Shown in pieces: positions 8,468 to 17,854 of a stretch of 64,000 nucleotides of DNA. The notes beneath the pieces were generated by a model. It worked only from the letters and a program-made list of their open reading frames with translations, was not told the DNA's origin and made no database searches. This DNA comes from Comamonas resistens (GTDB taxonomy: Bacteria; Pseudomonadota; Gammaproteobacteria; Burkholderiales; Burkholderiaceae_C): the NCBI RefSeq assembly GCF_030064165.1, contig NZ_CP125947.1, forward strand, positions 4,340,001 to 4,404,000, in the 5' to 3' direction. Numbering within the stretch: position 1 is the first letter of the stretch; each line of letters starts with the position of its first letter. The position numbers and the translations under genes are program-made.

Positions 8468-9196
8468 ATGAAAGCCCTGGGCCGACTGCTGCTGCTCGTG
8501 CTTTGCGCTGGCTTGCTGCTGCAGCTGTTTTTTGTAGCACGCATCGCAATCATGGTATGGGTTGGCCCTGAATCGACCACATATCAACGCTCTGAAGCCT
8601 GGCAGCTGACCCACAGTGCGGACGGCCTGCGCTGGCGCCAGCAGTGGGTGGATTACCAAAACATCTCCGGCAATCTGACGCGGGCAGTGATCGCCTCCGA
8701 AGACGCGGGCTTCATGGAGCACCATGGCGTGCAATGGGATGCCATCCAGAAGGCCTATCAACGCAATATCAAGGCCGAAGCCAGGGCGGAGCAAGCCGAA
8801 AAAGCGGGAAATAGCGGCAAGCCCGCCAAGGTCTATGGCGGCTCCACCATCACCCAGCAGCTGGCCAAGAATCTGCTGCTCTCGGGCGAGCGCAATATGC
8901 TGCGAAAAGGCCAGGAGCTGGTGCTGGCCCAGTTGCTGGAGCTGATGCTGGACAAGCAACGCATTCTGGAGATCTACCTGAACAACGTCGAATGGGGCAT
9001 GGGCATATTTGGCGCCGAGGCCGCCGCCCAGCATTACTTCCGCAAGAGTGCAGCACAGCTCAGCGCCAGTGAAGCCGCCCGGCTGGCAGCCATGCTGCCC
9101 GCCCCCAAGCGCTTTGAAAAAATGCCTCAGTCGCGCTATTTGGCCGTGCGCACGCGCACCATCACACGCTACATCCCGATGATTAGTCCCCCCTGA
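8468..9196 (+). CDS. mtgA: Monofunctional peptidoglycan transglycosylase MtgA
   Basis: MtgA is a membrane-anchored GT51 glycosyltransferase polymerising lipid II into glycan strands. It is 242 residues from the ATG at 8468, with one N-terminal membrane helix (LLLLVLCAGLLLQLFFVA). GT51 motifs occur in order: ASEDAGFMEHHG with the catalytic Glu, GGSTITQQLAKNLLL, and EIYLNNVEWGMGIFGAEAAA. There is no transpeptidase domain. The stop codon is formed by the TGA of a family-1 dispersed repeat (CCCCCTGAG), so the last residues (Ser-Pro-Pro) may derive from the repeat. It probably lies in one transcript with aroE. Confidence 0.95.
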   Translation: MKALGRLLLLVLCAGLLLQLFFVARIAIMVWVGPESTTYQRSEAWQLTHSADGLRWRQQWVDYQNISGNLTRAVIASEDAGFMEHHGVQWDAIQKAYQRNIKAEARAEQAEKAGNSGKPAKVYGGSTITQQLAKNLLLSGERNMLRKGQELVLAQLLELMLDKQRILEIYLNNVEWGMGIFGAEAAAQHYFRKSAAQLSASEAARLAAMLPAPKRFEKMPQSRYLAVRTRTITRYIPMISPP

Positions 9197-9250
9197 GGCG
9201 CTTTGCCTGGGCGGCCCCGCCGCGAGGCGGCTCTTGCTCGGCGTCCCTAA
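9188..9250 (+). repeat. Family-1 dispersed 3'-end repeat, copy a
   Basis: It begins with CCCCCTGAGGCGCTTTGCCT, whose TGA is the mtgA stop codon, and ends CTCTTGCTCGGCGTCCC. It is the same family, in the same orientation relative to the upstream gene, as copies at 9863, 11902, 32077, 41471 and 43714. GC-rich imperfect stems are possible. Confidence 0.75.
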
Positions 9251-9311
9251 GCATGGACCATGCTCACTTCCGGCCATGGCATCCCTGCATAGGCGTGGAT
9301 AATCCACAGCC

Positions 9312-9860
9312 ATGCGCATTCTAGGAATCGACCCCGGCCTGCAGACCACGGGCTTTGGCGTCATCGACATGGACGGTCAACGGCTGTCCTATGTGGCCAG
9401 CGGCACCATCCGCACCCACAAGATGGAGCTGGGCGACCTGCCCGGTCGCCTCAAGGTGCTGTTTGACGGCATCTCCGAAGTCGCGGCCCGCTACCAGCCC
9501 GAGGTGGCATCGGTGGAGATCGTCTTTGTCAACGTCAACCCCCAGTCCACCCTGCTGCTGGGGCAGGCCCGGGGTGCGGCACTGACGGCCCTGGTCAATG
9601 CCAATCTCACGGTTTCCGAGTACACCGCGCTGCAGATGAAAAAAGCCGTGGTCGGCCATGGCCGCGCGGCCAAGAACCAGATCCAGGAAATGGTCAAACG
9701 TCTGCTGCAACTGCCCGGCCTGCCCGGCCCCGATGCAGCCGACGCGCTGGGGCTGGCCATTACTCATGCGCATGCCTCTGCCGCCATGAATCTGATGGCC
9801 AAGTCCACGGATCTGCACCGCAAGCAGCACGCCATGTATCGGGGCGGAAGAGTGTATTGA
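9312..9860 (+). CDS. ruvC: Holliday junction resolvase RuvC
   Basis: RuvC is the dimeric endonuclease that cuts Holliday junctions in recombinational repair together with RuvAB. It is 182 residues, of normal length. The four acidic catalytic positions are recognisable: Asp in [15 protein letters not shown] at the N-terminus, Glu in [12 protein letters not shown], and the Asp pair in [17 protein letters not shown]. ruvA and ruvB are not adjacent, as is common in this group. The start ATG at 9312 begins [10 protein letters not shown] family-1 repeat starts 2 nt after the stop, and a bidirectional terminator follows. Confidence 0.97.
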   Translation: MRILGIDPGLQTTGFGVIDMDGQRLSYVASGTIRTHKMELGDLPGRLKVLFDGISEVAARYQPEVASVEIVFVNVNPQSTLLLGQARGAALTALVNANLTVSEYTALQMKKAVVGHGRAAKNQIQEMVKRLLQLPGLPGPDAADALGLAITHAHASAAMNLMAKSTDLHRKQHAMYRGGRVY

Positions 9861-9862
9861 AT

Positions 9863-9945
9863 CCCCCTGAGCCGCTTTGCGGCTTCCCCCAAAGGGGGAC
9901 GGCAGCTTCGCCGCAGGGCGGCCTTTGCTTGCTGCCCCTGAGTTG
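9863..9945 (+). repeat. Family-1 dispersed 3'-end repeat, copy b
   Basis: It starts with CCCCCTGAGCCGCTTTGCGG two nt after the ruvC stop. It contains a strong C-run/G-run stem (CTTCCCCCAAAGGGGGACGG) and ends near TTTGCTTGCTGCC. Orientation relative to the upstream gene is as in the other copies. Confidence 0.75.
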
Positions 9946-9966
9946 GAGCTGAGCCTGCGCCCTGTG

Positions 9967-9995
9967 CAAAAAGCCGTGGCATGCCACGGCTTTTG
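9967..9995. terminator. Bidirectional terminator between ruvC and the RcnB-like gene
   Basis: A perfect stem, AAAAGCCGTGG and CCACGGCTTTT with a CATG loop, flanked by A on one side and T on the other. It works for ruvC (plus) and for the convergent RcnB-like gene (minus). Confidence 0.85.
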
Positions 9996-10017
9996 TCTGG
10001 GTCACATGCTGACCGCC

Positions 10018-10434
10018 TTAATAGTTGCCCAGCACCAAGGAAGCAATCACGCCCGTGGCGATGGCCACCAGCAGGTAGTCATTGCCGTTCTGAATCCAGT
10101 GATAGCCACGTGGCGGGGCCGACAGGCGGTGTCCGCGCCAGTCGTTGACCACATAGTTATAGCCTCGGTACTGCGGCGGCACACGCGAGCCACGCACCCA
10201 GTTGTGATTGGGGCCGGCGCCGCGGTGGCCATCATGGCGGTCGTAGCGGGAATCATGACGGCGATCATTGCGATGATCATTACGACCACGGTCATCATGA
10301 TGACCACCATGGCGCATATCGTTCTTGCCATGGCCCGGAGGCGGGCCTGGCTGGGCATAGGCGGCCAGGCTGCCCAGCCCCATGCAGGCTGCAATGGAAG
10401 CGGAAAGAATGCGGGTTGTCCAGCGAGATGTCAT
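10018..10434 (-). CDS. RcnB-like periplasmic protein (anti-RND/nickel-cobalt type)
   Basis: A 138-residue exported protein. It has a Sec signal peptide (TRILSASIAACMGLGSLAAYAQ, cut after AYA-Q), then a His/Asp/Arg-rich region with many H and D residues (about 30-75). An RcnB-family C-terminal part follows, with the typical WVRGSRVPPQYRGYNYVV and YHWIQNGNDYLLVAIATGVI segments. E. coli RcnB is a periplasmic nickel/cobalt homeostasis protein. Here the role is inferred from the family, and the His-rich stretch fits metal binding. The start is fixed by a strong ribosome site (AGGAGGACATCCC before ATG). No rcnA or rcnR is nearby. Confidence 0.75.
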   Translation of the reverse strand: MTSRWTTRILSASIAACMGLGSLAAYAQPGPPPGHGKNDMRHGGHHDDRGRNDHRNDRRHDSRYDRHDGHRGAGPNHNWVRGSRVPPQYRGYNYVVNDWRGHRLSAPPRGYHWIQNGNDYLLVAIATGVIASLVLGNY

Positions 10435-10636
10435 GGGATGTCCTCCTTTTCAATCCTGGCAGGCGAAAAACTTGCCATGGACTGCATGTTCACCCAGATA
10501 CAGCCTGAGGCAATGCAGGACAGCTCTGCTTTACCCCTGTTTTTCCCGCGCTTTACAAAGCAGAGACACGCTTACATTTTCGTGAAAATTCATAGCATTC
10601 AGCGCTTGCTCTGCAAGCGAAAGCGCCACTGTCTAT

Positions 10637-10813
10637 TCAGATGATGCGCCCGACAAACATCACGGCAAAAAAGGCCAGACCTGCAATCACCGTCCACTTG
10701 AACAGCAGAAAGCCAAAGCGTTTGTATTGCGCCTTGCCAGTTCCCAGATAGAAGGCAAAGCTCAGGGCAGACGCCAGGATCAGCAGGGTCGCCAGCCAGC
10801 GAAAGATCAGCAT
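10637..10813 (-). CDS. Small two-helix membrane protein
   Basis: A 58-residue protein with two predicted membrane helices, LATLLILASALSFAFYLG and the C-terminal WTVIAGLAFFAVMFVGRII, joined by a short basic loop (KAQYKRF). The ATG at 10813 begins 10 nt after the lpxC stop, so it probably ends the cell-wall transcript. A longer frame reaches 10849 but would overlap lpxC. I recognise no family; location suggests an envelope role, but nothing in the sequence states a function. Confidence 0.6.
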   Translation of the reverse strand: MLIFRWLATLLILASALSFAFYLGTGKAQYKRFGFLLFKWTVIAGLAFFAVMFVGRII

Positions 10814-10823
10814 ATCGCCCTGC

Positions 10824-11747
10824 TCACCATGCCTGCGCGGGCATGGCAAAACCCTGGGGCGCCTGACGCTCGCTCTCGAAGGTCATGATCTCCCAGGTCT
10901 CGGGCTGCTCCATCATGGCGCGCAGCAGCTTGTTGTTGAGGCCGTGGCCCGAGCGAAACGCGCTGTAGGCACCGAGAATGGGCTTGCCGATCAGGTACAG
11001 GTCACCGATCGCATCGAGGATCTTGTGCTTGGCAAACTCGTCGTCATAACGCAGACCGTCGCTGTTGAGGACCTTGTAGTCGTCCATGACGATGGCGTTG
11101 TCCAGCCCGCCGCCCAGCGCCAGGCCATTGTTGCGCAGCATCTCCACATCCTTGGTAAAGCCAAAGGTGCGGGCGCGTGCAATATCGCGTGTGTAGTTGT
11201 CCAGCCCCATGTCGAACTCCACGCATTGGCCAGTCGAATCCACGGCGGGGTGAGCGAAGTCGATTTCAAAGCGCAGCTTGAAACCGTGATAGGGATCGAA
11301 GCGCGCCCATTTGAGATTCTGGCCCTCGCCTTCGCGCACTTCCACAGGGCTCTTGATACGGATAAAGCGCTTGGGCGCCTTCTGCAGCTCGATGCCGGCG
11401 CTTTGCAGCAGAAACACGAACGAGGACGAGGAGCCATCGAGAATCGGCACCTCTTCGGCCGTGATGTCCACGTAGAGGTTGTCTATACCCAGGCCCGCAA
11501 TGGCCGACATCAGATGCTCGACCGTATGCACCTTGGCACCGCCCGTGCCTATGGTGGACGCCATGCGCGTATCGGTCACGGCCTCGGCGGAGATGGGAAT
11601 ATCCACAGGCTCAGGCAAATCCACCCGACGGAACACGATGCCGGTATCAGGCTGGGCAGGACGCAACGTCAGCTCGACACGCTGGCCGCTGTGCAGACCC
11701 ACGCCTACGGCACGGGAAATGGTCTTGATGGTGCGTTGCTGAAGCAT
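10824..11747 (-). CDS. lpxC: UDP-3-O-acyl-N-acetylglucosamine deacetylase LpxC
   Basis: LpxC catalyses the committed zinc-dependent step of lipid A synthesis. It is 307 residues. The zinc and catalytic motifs are intact: [40 protein letters not shown] (HKxxDxxGD) and [14 protein letters not shown] with the active-site His. It closes the dcw cluster downstream of ftsZ, as usual in proteobacteria, but is separated from ftsZ by 253 nt that include a family-1 repeat. It may therefore have its own promoter. A small membrane gene follows 10 nt later. Confidence 0.97.
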   Translation of the reverse strand: MLQQRTIKTISRAVGVGLHSGQRVELTLRPAQPDTGIVFRRVDLPEPVDIPISAEAVTDTRMASTIGTGGAKVHTVEHLMSAIAGLGIDNLYVDITAEEVPILDGSSSSFVFLLQSAGIELQKAPKRFIRIKSPVEVREGEGQNLKWARFDPYHGFKLRFEIDFAHPAVDSTGQCVEFDMGLDNYTRDIARARTFGFTKDVEMLRNNGLALGGGLDNAIVMDDYKVLNSDGLRYDDEFAKHKILDAIGDLYLIGKPILGAYSAFRSGHGLNNKLLRAMMEQPETWEIMTFESERQAPQGFAMPAQAW

Positions 11748-11901
11748 CTCTGTATTTTAAATGGGACAACCCCGAGAAGGCGCCAGCCCACCCAGGGTTG
11801 TCTTAATCGCTGCGATACAGCGAACTGATGAAGGCCTCAGTACTTAACGCACCAGAGGGCTTTGCGGCTGACCGCTTCGATACTGGCGCCCCCAATACCA
11901 G

Positions 11902-11990
11902 GGATGCCGAGCAAGAGCCGCCCTCGCAGCGAAGGCATCGTCCCCCTCCCGCGAAGCGAGAGAGGGGAAGGCGCAAAGCGCCTCAGGGGG
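11902..11990 (-). repeat. Family-1 dispersed 3'-end repeat, copy c
   Basis: On the minus strand it begins CCCCCTGAGGCGCTTTGCGC about 11 nt after the ftsZ stop. It continues with a CCCCTCTCTCGCTTCGCGGG arm, and ends GCTCTTGCTCGGCATCCC. Nested GC stems are evident. It may end ftsZ transcripts before lpxC. Confidence 0.75.
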
Positions 11991-12000
11991 TGGCCGACAA

Positions 12001-13194
12001 TCAGTCGGCTTGTTTTCTCAGGAACGCCGGGATCTCCACGTCGTCCATACCGCCAGACGCCAGTGCGCTCACGCGCTCCGAAGCCTGGGTGCGGTTGGTG
12101 CGCCAGACGCTGGGCACATTGGTGTTGGCCGTGCCGTAGTCCATGCCGCCCAGGGGAGGCAGGCCCACAGCCACGTTGTCGGTACCGGTACGCAGACCGC
12201 CTTGCACCACCTGGATGTTCTGGCGACGAGCGTTGGGACGCGACAGGCCTGTAGCCACCACGGTCACGCGGATTTCATCACCCAGCGAGTCGTCGTAGGC
12301 GGCGCCGTAGATCACATGCGCATCGGGCGAAGCGTAGGCATTGATGGTGGACATGGCCAGACGCGATTCGGACAGCTTCAGGCTGCCCTTGGCGGCCGTC
12401 ACCAGCACCAGAACGCCCTTGGCGCCGGACAGGTCGATGCCTTCCAGCAGCGGGCAGGCCACGGCCTGCTCGGCAGCGATGCGAGCGCGGTCGGGACCTG
12501 CGGCCTTGGCCGTGCCCATCATGGCCTTGCCGGGCTCGCCCATCACGGTGCGCACGTCTTCAAAGTCGACGTTCACATGGCCGTACTCGTTGATGATTTC
12601 GGCAATGCCGCCCACGGCGTTCTTGAGAACGTCGTTGGCATGGGCAAAAGCCTCATCCTGGGAGATATCGTCACCCAGCACATCGAGCAGCTTTTCGTTG
12701 AGCACCACGATCAGCGAGTCCACATTCGCTTCCAGCTCGGACAGGCCGGCGTCAGCGTTCTGCATGCGGCGACCGCCTTCCCATTCGAAAGGCTTGGTCA
12801 CCACACCCACCGTCAGAATGCCCATTTCCTTGGCCACGCGCGCGATCACAGGAGATGCGCCCGTACCTGTGCCACCACCCATGCCGGCCGTAATAAAGAG
12901 CATGTGCGCGCCTTCGATGGCAGCGCGAATGTCTTCCACAGCCAGCTCAGCAGCTTCGCGACCCTTGTCAGGCTTGCTGCCTGCACCCAGACCACTGCCA
13001 CCCAGATGAATGGTGCGATGAGCACGGCTGCGCAGCAGAGCCTGCGCGTCCGTGTTGGCGGTGATGAACTCAACGCCTTGCACGCTGCGTTCAATCATGT
13101 GGTCGACGGCATTGCCGCCGCCACCGCCGACGCCGATCACCTTGATCTGCGTACCTTGGTTGAACTCTTCAACTTCAATCATGTCAATTGGCAT
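12001..13194 (-). CDS. ftsZ: Cell division GTPase FtsZ
   Basis: Tubulin homologue forming the cytokinetic Z ring. It is 397 residues. It has GVGGGGGNAVDHM near the N-terminus, the tubulin signature GMGGGTGTGASPV (about residues 105-117), and a T7 loop region NVDFEDVRTVMGEPG. A variable linker is followed by the conserved C-terminal peptide VEIPAFLRKQAD, which binds FtsA and ZipA. The ATG at 13194 has a good ribosome site (ACAGGAGCACCACC). The 146-nt gap upstream to ftsA could hold an additional ftsZ promoter. Confidence 0.99.
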   Translation of the reverse strand: MPIDMIEVEEFNQGTQIKVIGVGGGGGNAVDHMIERSVQGVEFITANTDAQALLRSRAHRTIHLGGSGLGAGSKPDKGREAAELAVEDIRAAIEGAHMLFITAGMGGGTGTGASPVIARVAKEMGILTVGVVTKPFEWEGGRRMQNADAGLSELEANVDSLIVVLNEKLLDVLGDDISQDEAFAHANDVLKNAVGGIAEIINEYGHVNVDFEDVRTVMGEPGKAMMGTAKAAGPDRARIAAEQAVACPLLEGIDLSGAKGVLVLVTAAKGSLKLSESRLAMSTINAYASPDAHVIYGAAYDDSLGDEIRVTVVATGLSRPNARRQNIQVVQGGLRTGTDNVAVGLPPLGGMDYGTANTNVPSVWRTNRTQASERVSALASGGMDDVEIPAFLRKQAD

Positions 13195-13340
13195 GGTGGT
13201 GCTCCTGTTCTTTAGTGGTGGTTAGTCGCTGCTGAGGAAAAGAAATCTGTGATTCGTGGGGCGGTCTAGGTCTTCGGCGTCTGAAACGCACGAAGTCCAT
13301 CATGGGTGGACCGGTAATGAACATGCGATAGGTGCTCATG

Positions 13341-14570
13341 TCAGAAGTTCCCCACGATAAAGTCCTTGAACCGGCCAAAAGCGGTTTTCATGGAGCCGCT
13401 CTTCTGGGCCACTTTGTAGCCACGCATGCGTGCCAGGCGCGCTTCATCGAGCAGGCCCATCACGGTGGCGGCACGAGGCTGGGCGACCATGTCGGCCAGC
13501 GCACCCGAATACTTGGGCAAGCCACGGCGCACGGGCTTGAGGAAGATGTCTTCGCCCAGCTCGATCATTCCGGGCATGACGGCGCTGCCGCCCGTGAGCA
13601 CGATGCCCGAGGACAGCACCTCTTCGTAACCCGACTCGCGGATCACCTGCTGCACCAGCGAGAAGATTTCCTCGACTCGGGGTTCGATCACGCCGGCCAG
13701 GGCCTGCTTGCTGATCATGCGGGGGCTGCGATCGCCCAGGCCCGGTACCTCGACCTGGGCATCGGGGTCGGCCAGCAACTGCTTGGCATAACCGCTTTCG
13801 ACCTTGATGTCCTCGGCGTCCTTGGTGGGCGTGCGCAGGGCCATGGCGATGTCGCTGGTGATCAGGTCACCGGCGATCGGAATCACGGCCGTGTGACGAA
13901 TCGCGCCGCCCGTGAAGATGGCCACGTCGGTCGCGCCCGCGCCGATATCGACCACGGCCACGCCAAGCTCGCGCTCGTCATCGGTCAGCACGGCCTGGGC
14001 TGCAGCCAGCGGGTTCAGCAGCAGCTGCTCCACTTCCAGACCGCAGCGGCGCACGCACTTGATGATGTTCTCGGCCGCGCTCTGCGCACCGGTCACGATA
14101 TGGATCTTGGCTTCTAGGCGGATGCCGCTCATGCCGATGGGCTCGCGCACCTCCTGGCCGTCGATCACGAATTCCTGAGCTTCCACCAGCAGCAGGCGCT
14201 GATCGGAGGAGATATTGATGGCCTTGGCGGTCTCCATCACACGCGCCATGTCGGTGGCCGAGACTTCCTTGTCCTTGATGGCCACCATGCCGCTGGAGTT
14301 GAGACCGCGGATATGGCTGCCCGTGATGCCCGTGCAGACGCGCTGGATCTTGCAGTCGGCCATCAGCTCGGCCTCCTTCAAGGCCTGCTGGATGCTTTGC
14401 ACCGTGGCATCGATATTGACGACCACGCCGCGCTTCAAGCCGTTGCTGGGCGCAACGCCCAGGCCCGCCAGCTTGAGTTCGCCGTTGGACATGACCTCGG
14501 CCACCACCGCCATGACCTTGGCCGTGCCGATATCCAGCCCAACAATCACATCCTTGTATTCTCTTGCCAT
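13341..14570 (-). CDS. ftsA: Cell division protein FtsA
   Basis: Actin-like ATPase that tethers FtsZ to the membrane. It is 409 residues from the ATG at 14570 (MAREYKDVIVGLDIGTAKV). The upstream extension of the open frame is non-coding in character. Actin-fold phosphate loops are visible: GLDIGTAKVMAVV, VVDIGAGATDVAIFTGG and GIVLTGGSAVMPGM. The C-terminal amphipathic membrane-targeting helix is RFKDFIVGNF. It lies 73 nt downstream of ftsQ in the cluster. Confidence 0.97.
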   Translation of the reverse strand: MAREYKDVIVGLDIGTAKVMAVVAEVMSNGELKLAGLGVAPSNGLKRGVVVNIDATVQSIQQALKEAELMADCKIQRVCTGITGSHIRGLNSSGMVAIKDKEVSATDMARVMETAKAINISSDQRLLLVEAQEFVIDGQEVREPIGMSGIRLEAKIHIVTGAQSAAENIIKCVRRCGLEVEQLLLNPLAAAQAVLTDDERELGVAVVDIGAGATDVAIFTGGAIRHTAVIPIAGDLITSDIAMALRTPTKDAEDIKVESGYAKQLLADPDAQVEVPGLGDRSPRMISKQALAGVIEPRVEEIFSLVQQVIRESGYEEVLSSGIVLTGGSAVMPGMIELGEDIFLKPVRRGLPKYSGALADMVAQPRAATVMGLLDEARLARMRGYKVAQKSGSMKTAFGRFKDFIVGNF

Positions 14571-14643
14571 ATCAGCATCCGCCCCCGGTAGGTTCTGTCT
14601 TGTCTTTATCTGCGCCTTGCATAGGTGATTCCCCCGTTCCTCT

Positions 14644-15453
14644 TTATCTTCTTGCCCGCACAGGTGCTGCCGGGGCACTGGAACCAGTGGTCACGCCCTT
14701 GAGTCGCAAGGCATAGCCATCGTCGTAACGCAGATCGGCGGACTCCAGAGCCTCGGCCGTGCGTTTGTATTGAGAAGTGATCTGGGACAAGGTGCGCACA
14801 AAGCGCTGAACGCGCTGCAGCACGTCCTCTGTGGTGCCGCCGCCGAGCTTCACCATGGCTTCGTTGTCCAGCACCATCTCCCAGCTGCCGCGGTTATCCA
14901 GCGTCAGGTTGTCCAGGCTGACCTTGAGCGGATCCAGCACCGGAGCCAGTGCCCGGTACATCTGCAAGACGCGGGGAGCGGATCCCTCAGGCCCCTGCAG
15001 ACGTGGCAGGCCTTCGCGGTCCAGCTCACCCAGATTGGCTTCAAACACTTCACCGCTCTTGTCCACCAGACCGGTCCCGGTATCCGGGCCCCAGAAGGCT
15101 TCGGCAGCGTGTTCCTTGAGGATCACGCGCAGGCCGTTGGGATACTCGCGGCGCACCTGCGCCTCATGCACCCAGGGCACCTGCTCGAAGGCATGCTGTG
15201 CCGCCTTCAGATCCACGGTAAAGAAATTGCCCTTGAGCACCGGCGCCACATTGGCACGCAGTGTCACGGCGTTGTTGTGCACCAGTTCGCCCTCGACCAC
15301 GATGCGGCCGATGTTGAACGCCGGCGTGCGCATCAGCCACCAGCCCACGGCCATCACGCACGCCGCCAAGCACCCCATGAACATCACCGTGGCGGTGATG
15401 TTCATGAGCTTGACGTCGAACGGGACGTTGGCAGTGGGCAGATTGCGGTTCAT
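14644..15453 (-). CDS. ftsQ: Cell division protein FtsQ
   Basis: Bitopic divisome protein that recruits FtsB-FtsL. It is 269 residues from the ATG at 15453, which overlaps the ddl stop by 4 nt. A short cytoplasmic part is followed by one membrane helix ([20 protein letters not shown]). Then come a POTRA domain (starting [16 protein letters not shown]) and the beta domain. The longer open frame to 15504 lies inside ddl and is rejected. Confidence 0.95.
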   Translation of the reverse strand: MNRNLPTANVPFDVKLMNITATVMFMGCLAACVMAVGWWLMRTPAFNIGRIVVEGELVHNNAVTLRANVAPVLKGNFFTVDLKAAQHAFEQVPWVHEAQVRREYPNGLRVILKEHAAEAFWGPDTGTGLVDKSGEVFEANLGELDREGLPRLQGPEGSAPRVLQMYRALAPVLDPLKVSLDNLTLDNRGSWEMVLDNEAMVKLGGGTTEDVLQRVQRFVRTLSQITSQYKRTAEALESADLRYDDGYALRLKGVTTGSSAPAAPVRARR

Positions 15454-16421
15454 GGCTGCTCCGCTTCTCCATCCAGTGCGCTGCTGGCCAGAATGCCCAG
15501 GCACAGGTTTTCATAGCTCACGCCGGAGGCTCGCGCAGCCATGGGGACGAGAGAATGCCCGGTCATGCCCGGCGATGTATTGATCTCCAGCAGGAAAGGC
15601 TTGCGGTCGCTGGCGCGGATCATGATGTCGGCACGCGCCCAGCCACGGCAGCCCAGGGTGCGGAAGGCTTTTTCCACAATGCGCTGGATCTCCAGCTCTT
15701 CCTGCTCGGGCAGCCCGCTCGGGCAGTGATATTGCGTGGTGTCGGTGAAATACTTGTTCTGATAGTCGTAGTTGCCTTCGGGTGCCACGATGCGAATCAC
15801 CGGCAAGGCACGGGCACTGGCGCCGCTGCCCAGCACGGGGCAGGTGGTTTCGTCACCGGCAATGAACTGCTCGCACAGCACTTCCAGGTCGTACTGGGCT
15901 GCCAGCTCATAGGCCTTGGCGCATTCCTCGGCATTCATCACCTTGGTCAGGCCGATGCTGGAGCCGTCGCGCGCAGGCTTGACGATCATGGGAGCACCCA
16001 GCGCTTCAAACGCAGCGCGGGTTTCGTCGGCCGACGAGACCATACGCCAGTCGGGAGTGGGCAGGCCTTCAAAGCGCCAGATGCGCTTGGTCATGACCTT
16101 GTCCATGGCGATGCTGGAAGCCATCACGCCCGAGCCGGTGTAGGGAATGCCCAGCAGCTCCAGCGCACCCTGCACCGTGCCGTCCTCACCATAGCGGCCA
16201 TGCAGTGCGATGAAGCAGCGGTCAAAGCCTTGCACCTTGAGCTGATCCAGGCCTTGCTCTGCCGGATCGAACTTGTGGGCGTCCACGCCCTTGGACTGCA
16301 GCGCGGCCAGCACGCCCGAGCCCGACATCAGCGAAACCTCGCGCTCGGACGAAGTGCCGCCCATGAGCACGGCAACCTTGCCCAGTGCCTTCACATCAAT
16401 ATTTGTGCCAAACACGCTCAT
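15450..16421 (-). CDS. ddl: D-alanine--D-alanine ligase
   Basis: Ddl is an ATP-grasp enzyme making D-Ala-D-Ala for the peptidoglycan pentapeptide. It is 323 residues. It has [17 protein letters not shown] at the N-terminus, [31 protein letters not shown] for the ATP-binding Lys and Ser-rich loop, and the metal-binding end [17 protein letters not shown]. The 4-nt overlaps with murC upstream and ftsQ downstream indicate translational coupling. This is the cluster (DdlB-type) copy; no second ligase is seen. Confidence 0.97.
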   Translation of the reverse strand: MSVFGTNIDVKALGKVAVLMGGTSSEREVSLMSGSGVLAALQSKGVDAHKFDPAEQGLDQLKVQGFDRCFIALHGRYGEDGTVQGALELLGIPYTGSGVMASSIAMDKVMTKRIWRFEGLPTPDWRMVSSADETRAAFEALGAPMIVKPARDGSSIGLTKVMNAEECAKAYELAAQYDLEVLCEQFIAGDETTCPVLGSGASARALPVIRIVAPEGNYDYQNKYFTDTTQYHCPSGLPEQEELEIQRIVEKAFRTLGCRGWARADIMIRASDRKPFLLEINTSPGMTGHSLVPMAARASGVSYENLCLGILASSALDGEAEQP

Positions 16422-17854
16422 TGCGCTTGTCCTTTCTGCGCAGCCCGCTCATTTTTCGAGAGCATCTCAACCAATTTTCCGGACACCGAACCGATAGAGC
16501 CCGCGCCCATGCACAGCAGCACATCGCCGGCCTGTGCATTGGCGGCAATTGCCGCGGGCAGCTCGTTGATGTCTTCCACAAACACGGGCTCAACCTTGCC
16601 TGCCACGCGCAGCGCACGGGCCAGGGAACGGCCGTCGGCGGCGACGATCGGTGTTTCGCCCGCCGCATAGACCTCGGTCAGCAGCACGGAATCGGCATTG
16701 CCTATGACCTTCACAAAGTCCTCAAAGCAGTCGCGCGTACGGCTGTAGCGGTGCGGCTGGAAGGCCAGCACCAGACGCTGCCCCGGGAAGGCGCCACGCG
16801 CCGCAGCCAGCGTGGCCGCCATTTCCACGGGGTGGTGACCGTAGTCGTCAATGACGGTGAACGAGCCGCCGTGGCTGGCGGGCAGATCGCCATAGCGCTG
16901 AAAGCGGCGGCCCACGCCCTTGAAGCCGTCCAGCGCGCGCAGCAGCGCCTCGTCGGAGATTTCGAGCTCCATGGCCACTGCCACGGCCGACAGTGCGTTG
17001 AGCACGTTGTGCTCGCCCGGCAGGCTCAGCACTACCTCAAGATCGGGGTAGACATGCTCGCCCAGCTGGCGCTTGACGGTAAAGCGCATGCGGCCGGCTT
17101 CGGCACGCACATTGATGGCGCGCACCTGGGCATCTTCGGCAAAGCCGTAAGTGGTCACGGGGCGCGCCACCTGGGGCAGGATTTCGCGGATCGCAGGGCT
17201 GTCTATGCACAGGATGGCACGGCCGTAGAAAGGCATGCGGTGCAGAAAGTCGACAAACGCCTGCTTGAGACGGCCGAAGTCATGGCCGTAGGTTTCCATG
17301 TGGTCGGCGTCGATATTGGTGACGACAGCCATCACGGGCAGCAGATTCAGAAACGAAGCATCGGACTCGTCGGCCTCGACCACGATGTAGTCGCCATGAC
17401 CCAGCTTGGCATTGGCACCGGCGCTGTTGAGCTTGCCGCCAATCACGAAGGTCGGGTCCAGCCCGGCTTCGGCCAGCACACTGGTCACCAGGCTGGTGGT
17501 CGTGGTCTTGCCGTGCGCGCCGGCAATGGCAATGCCCTGCTTGAAGCGCATCAGCTCGGCCAGCATCAGTGCGCGGGGCACGACGGGGATTTTCTTCTCG
17601 CGAGCGGCAATCACCTCGGGGTTGCTGCCTTGCACCGCCGTGGATGTCACCACCGCTTCGGCGCCCAGAATATTGTCTGCGGCATGACCCACAAAGGTCT
17701 TGATACCCAGGCTGGCCAGACGTCGCAGCGTGGCACTGTCAGACAGGTCGGAGCCCGAAATCACGTAGCCCAGGTTGTGCAGAACCTCTGCAATACCGCT
17801 CATGCCGGCGCCGCCAATGCCGACAAAATGAATGTGATGAATGGCGTATTTCAT
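16418..17854 (-). CDS. murC: UDP-N-acetylmuramate--L-alanine ligase
   Basis: MurC adds L-Ala to UDP-MurNAc, the first amino-acid step of the stem peptide. It is 478 residues. It shows the UDP-binding Rossmann start [19 protein letters not shown], the Mur-ligase P-loop [13 protein letters not shown] (about residues 115-125), [10 protein letters not shown], and the HPVEMAATL region of the C-terminal domain. It overlaps murG and ddl by 4 nt each. Confidence 0.98.
   Translation of the reverse strand: MKYAIHHIHFVGIGGAGMSGIAEVLHNLGYVISGSDLSDSATLRRLASLGIKTFVGHAADNILGAEAVVTSTAVQGSNPEVIAAREKKIPVVPRALMLAELMRFKQGIAIAGAHGKTTTTSLVTSVLAEAGLDPTFVIGGKLNSAGANAKLGHGDYIVVEADESDASFLNLLPVMAVVTNIDADHMETYGHDFGRLKQAFVDFLHRMPFYGRAILCIDSPAIREILPQVARPVTTYGFAEDAQVRAINVRAEAGRMRFTVKRQLGEHVYPDLEVVLSLPGEHNVLNALSAVAVAMELEISDEALLRALDGFKGVGRRFQRYGDLPASHGGSFTVIDDYGHHPVEMAATLAAARGAFPGQRLVLAFQPHRYSRTRDCFEDFVKVIGNADSVLLTEVYAAGETPIVAADGRSLARALRVAGKVEPVFVEDINELPAAIAANAQAGDVLLCMGAGSIGSVSGKLVEMLSKNERAAQKGQAQ

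Noticed and set aside
10588..10632. Possible further family-2 copy (CATAGCATTCAGCGCTTGCT) downstream of the small membrane gene
   Set aside because: The match is partial and its orientation is opposite to the preceding gene, unlike all accepted copies, so it was not counted.
13195..13340. Possible small RNA between ftsZ and ftsA
   Set aside because: No stable hairpin or terminator is evident. The gap is sufficiently explained as a leader or promoter.
13184..13378. 64-codon minus-strand frame spanning the ftsA-ftsZ gap
   Set aside because: It overlaps both genes, has no separate ribosome site and a low-complexity Arg/Pro/His composition. More likely leader sequence of ftsZ.
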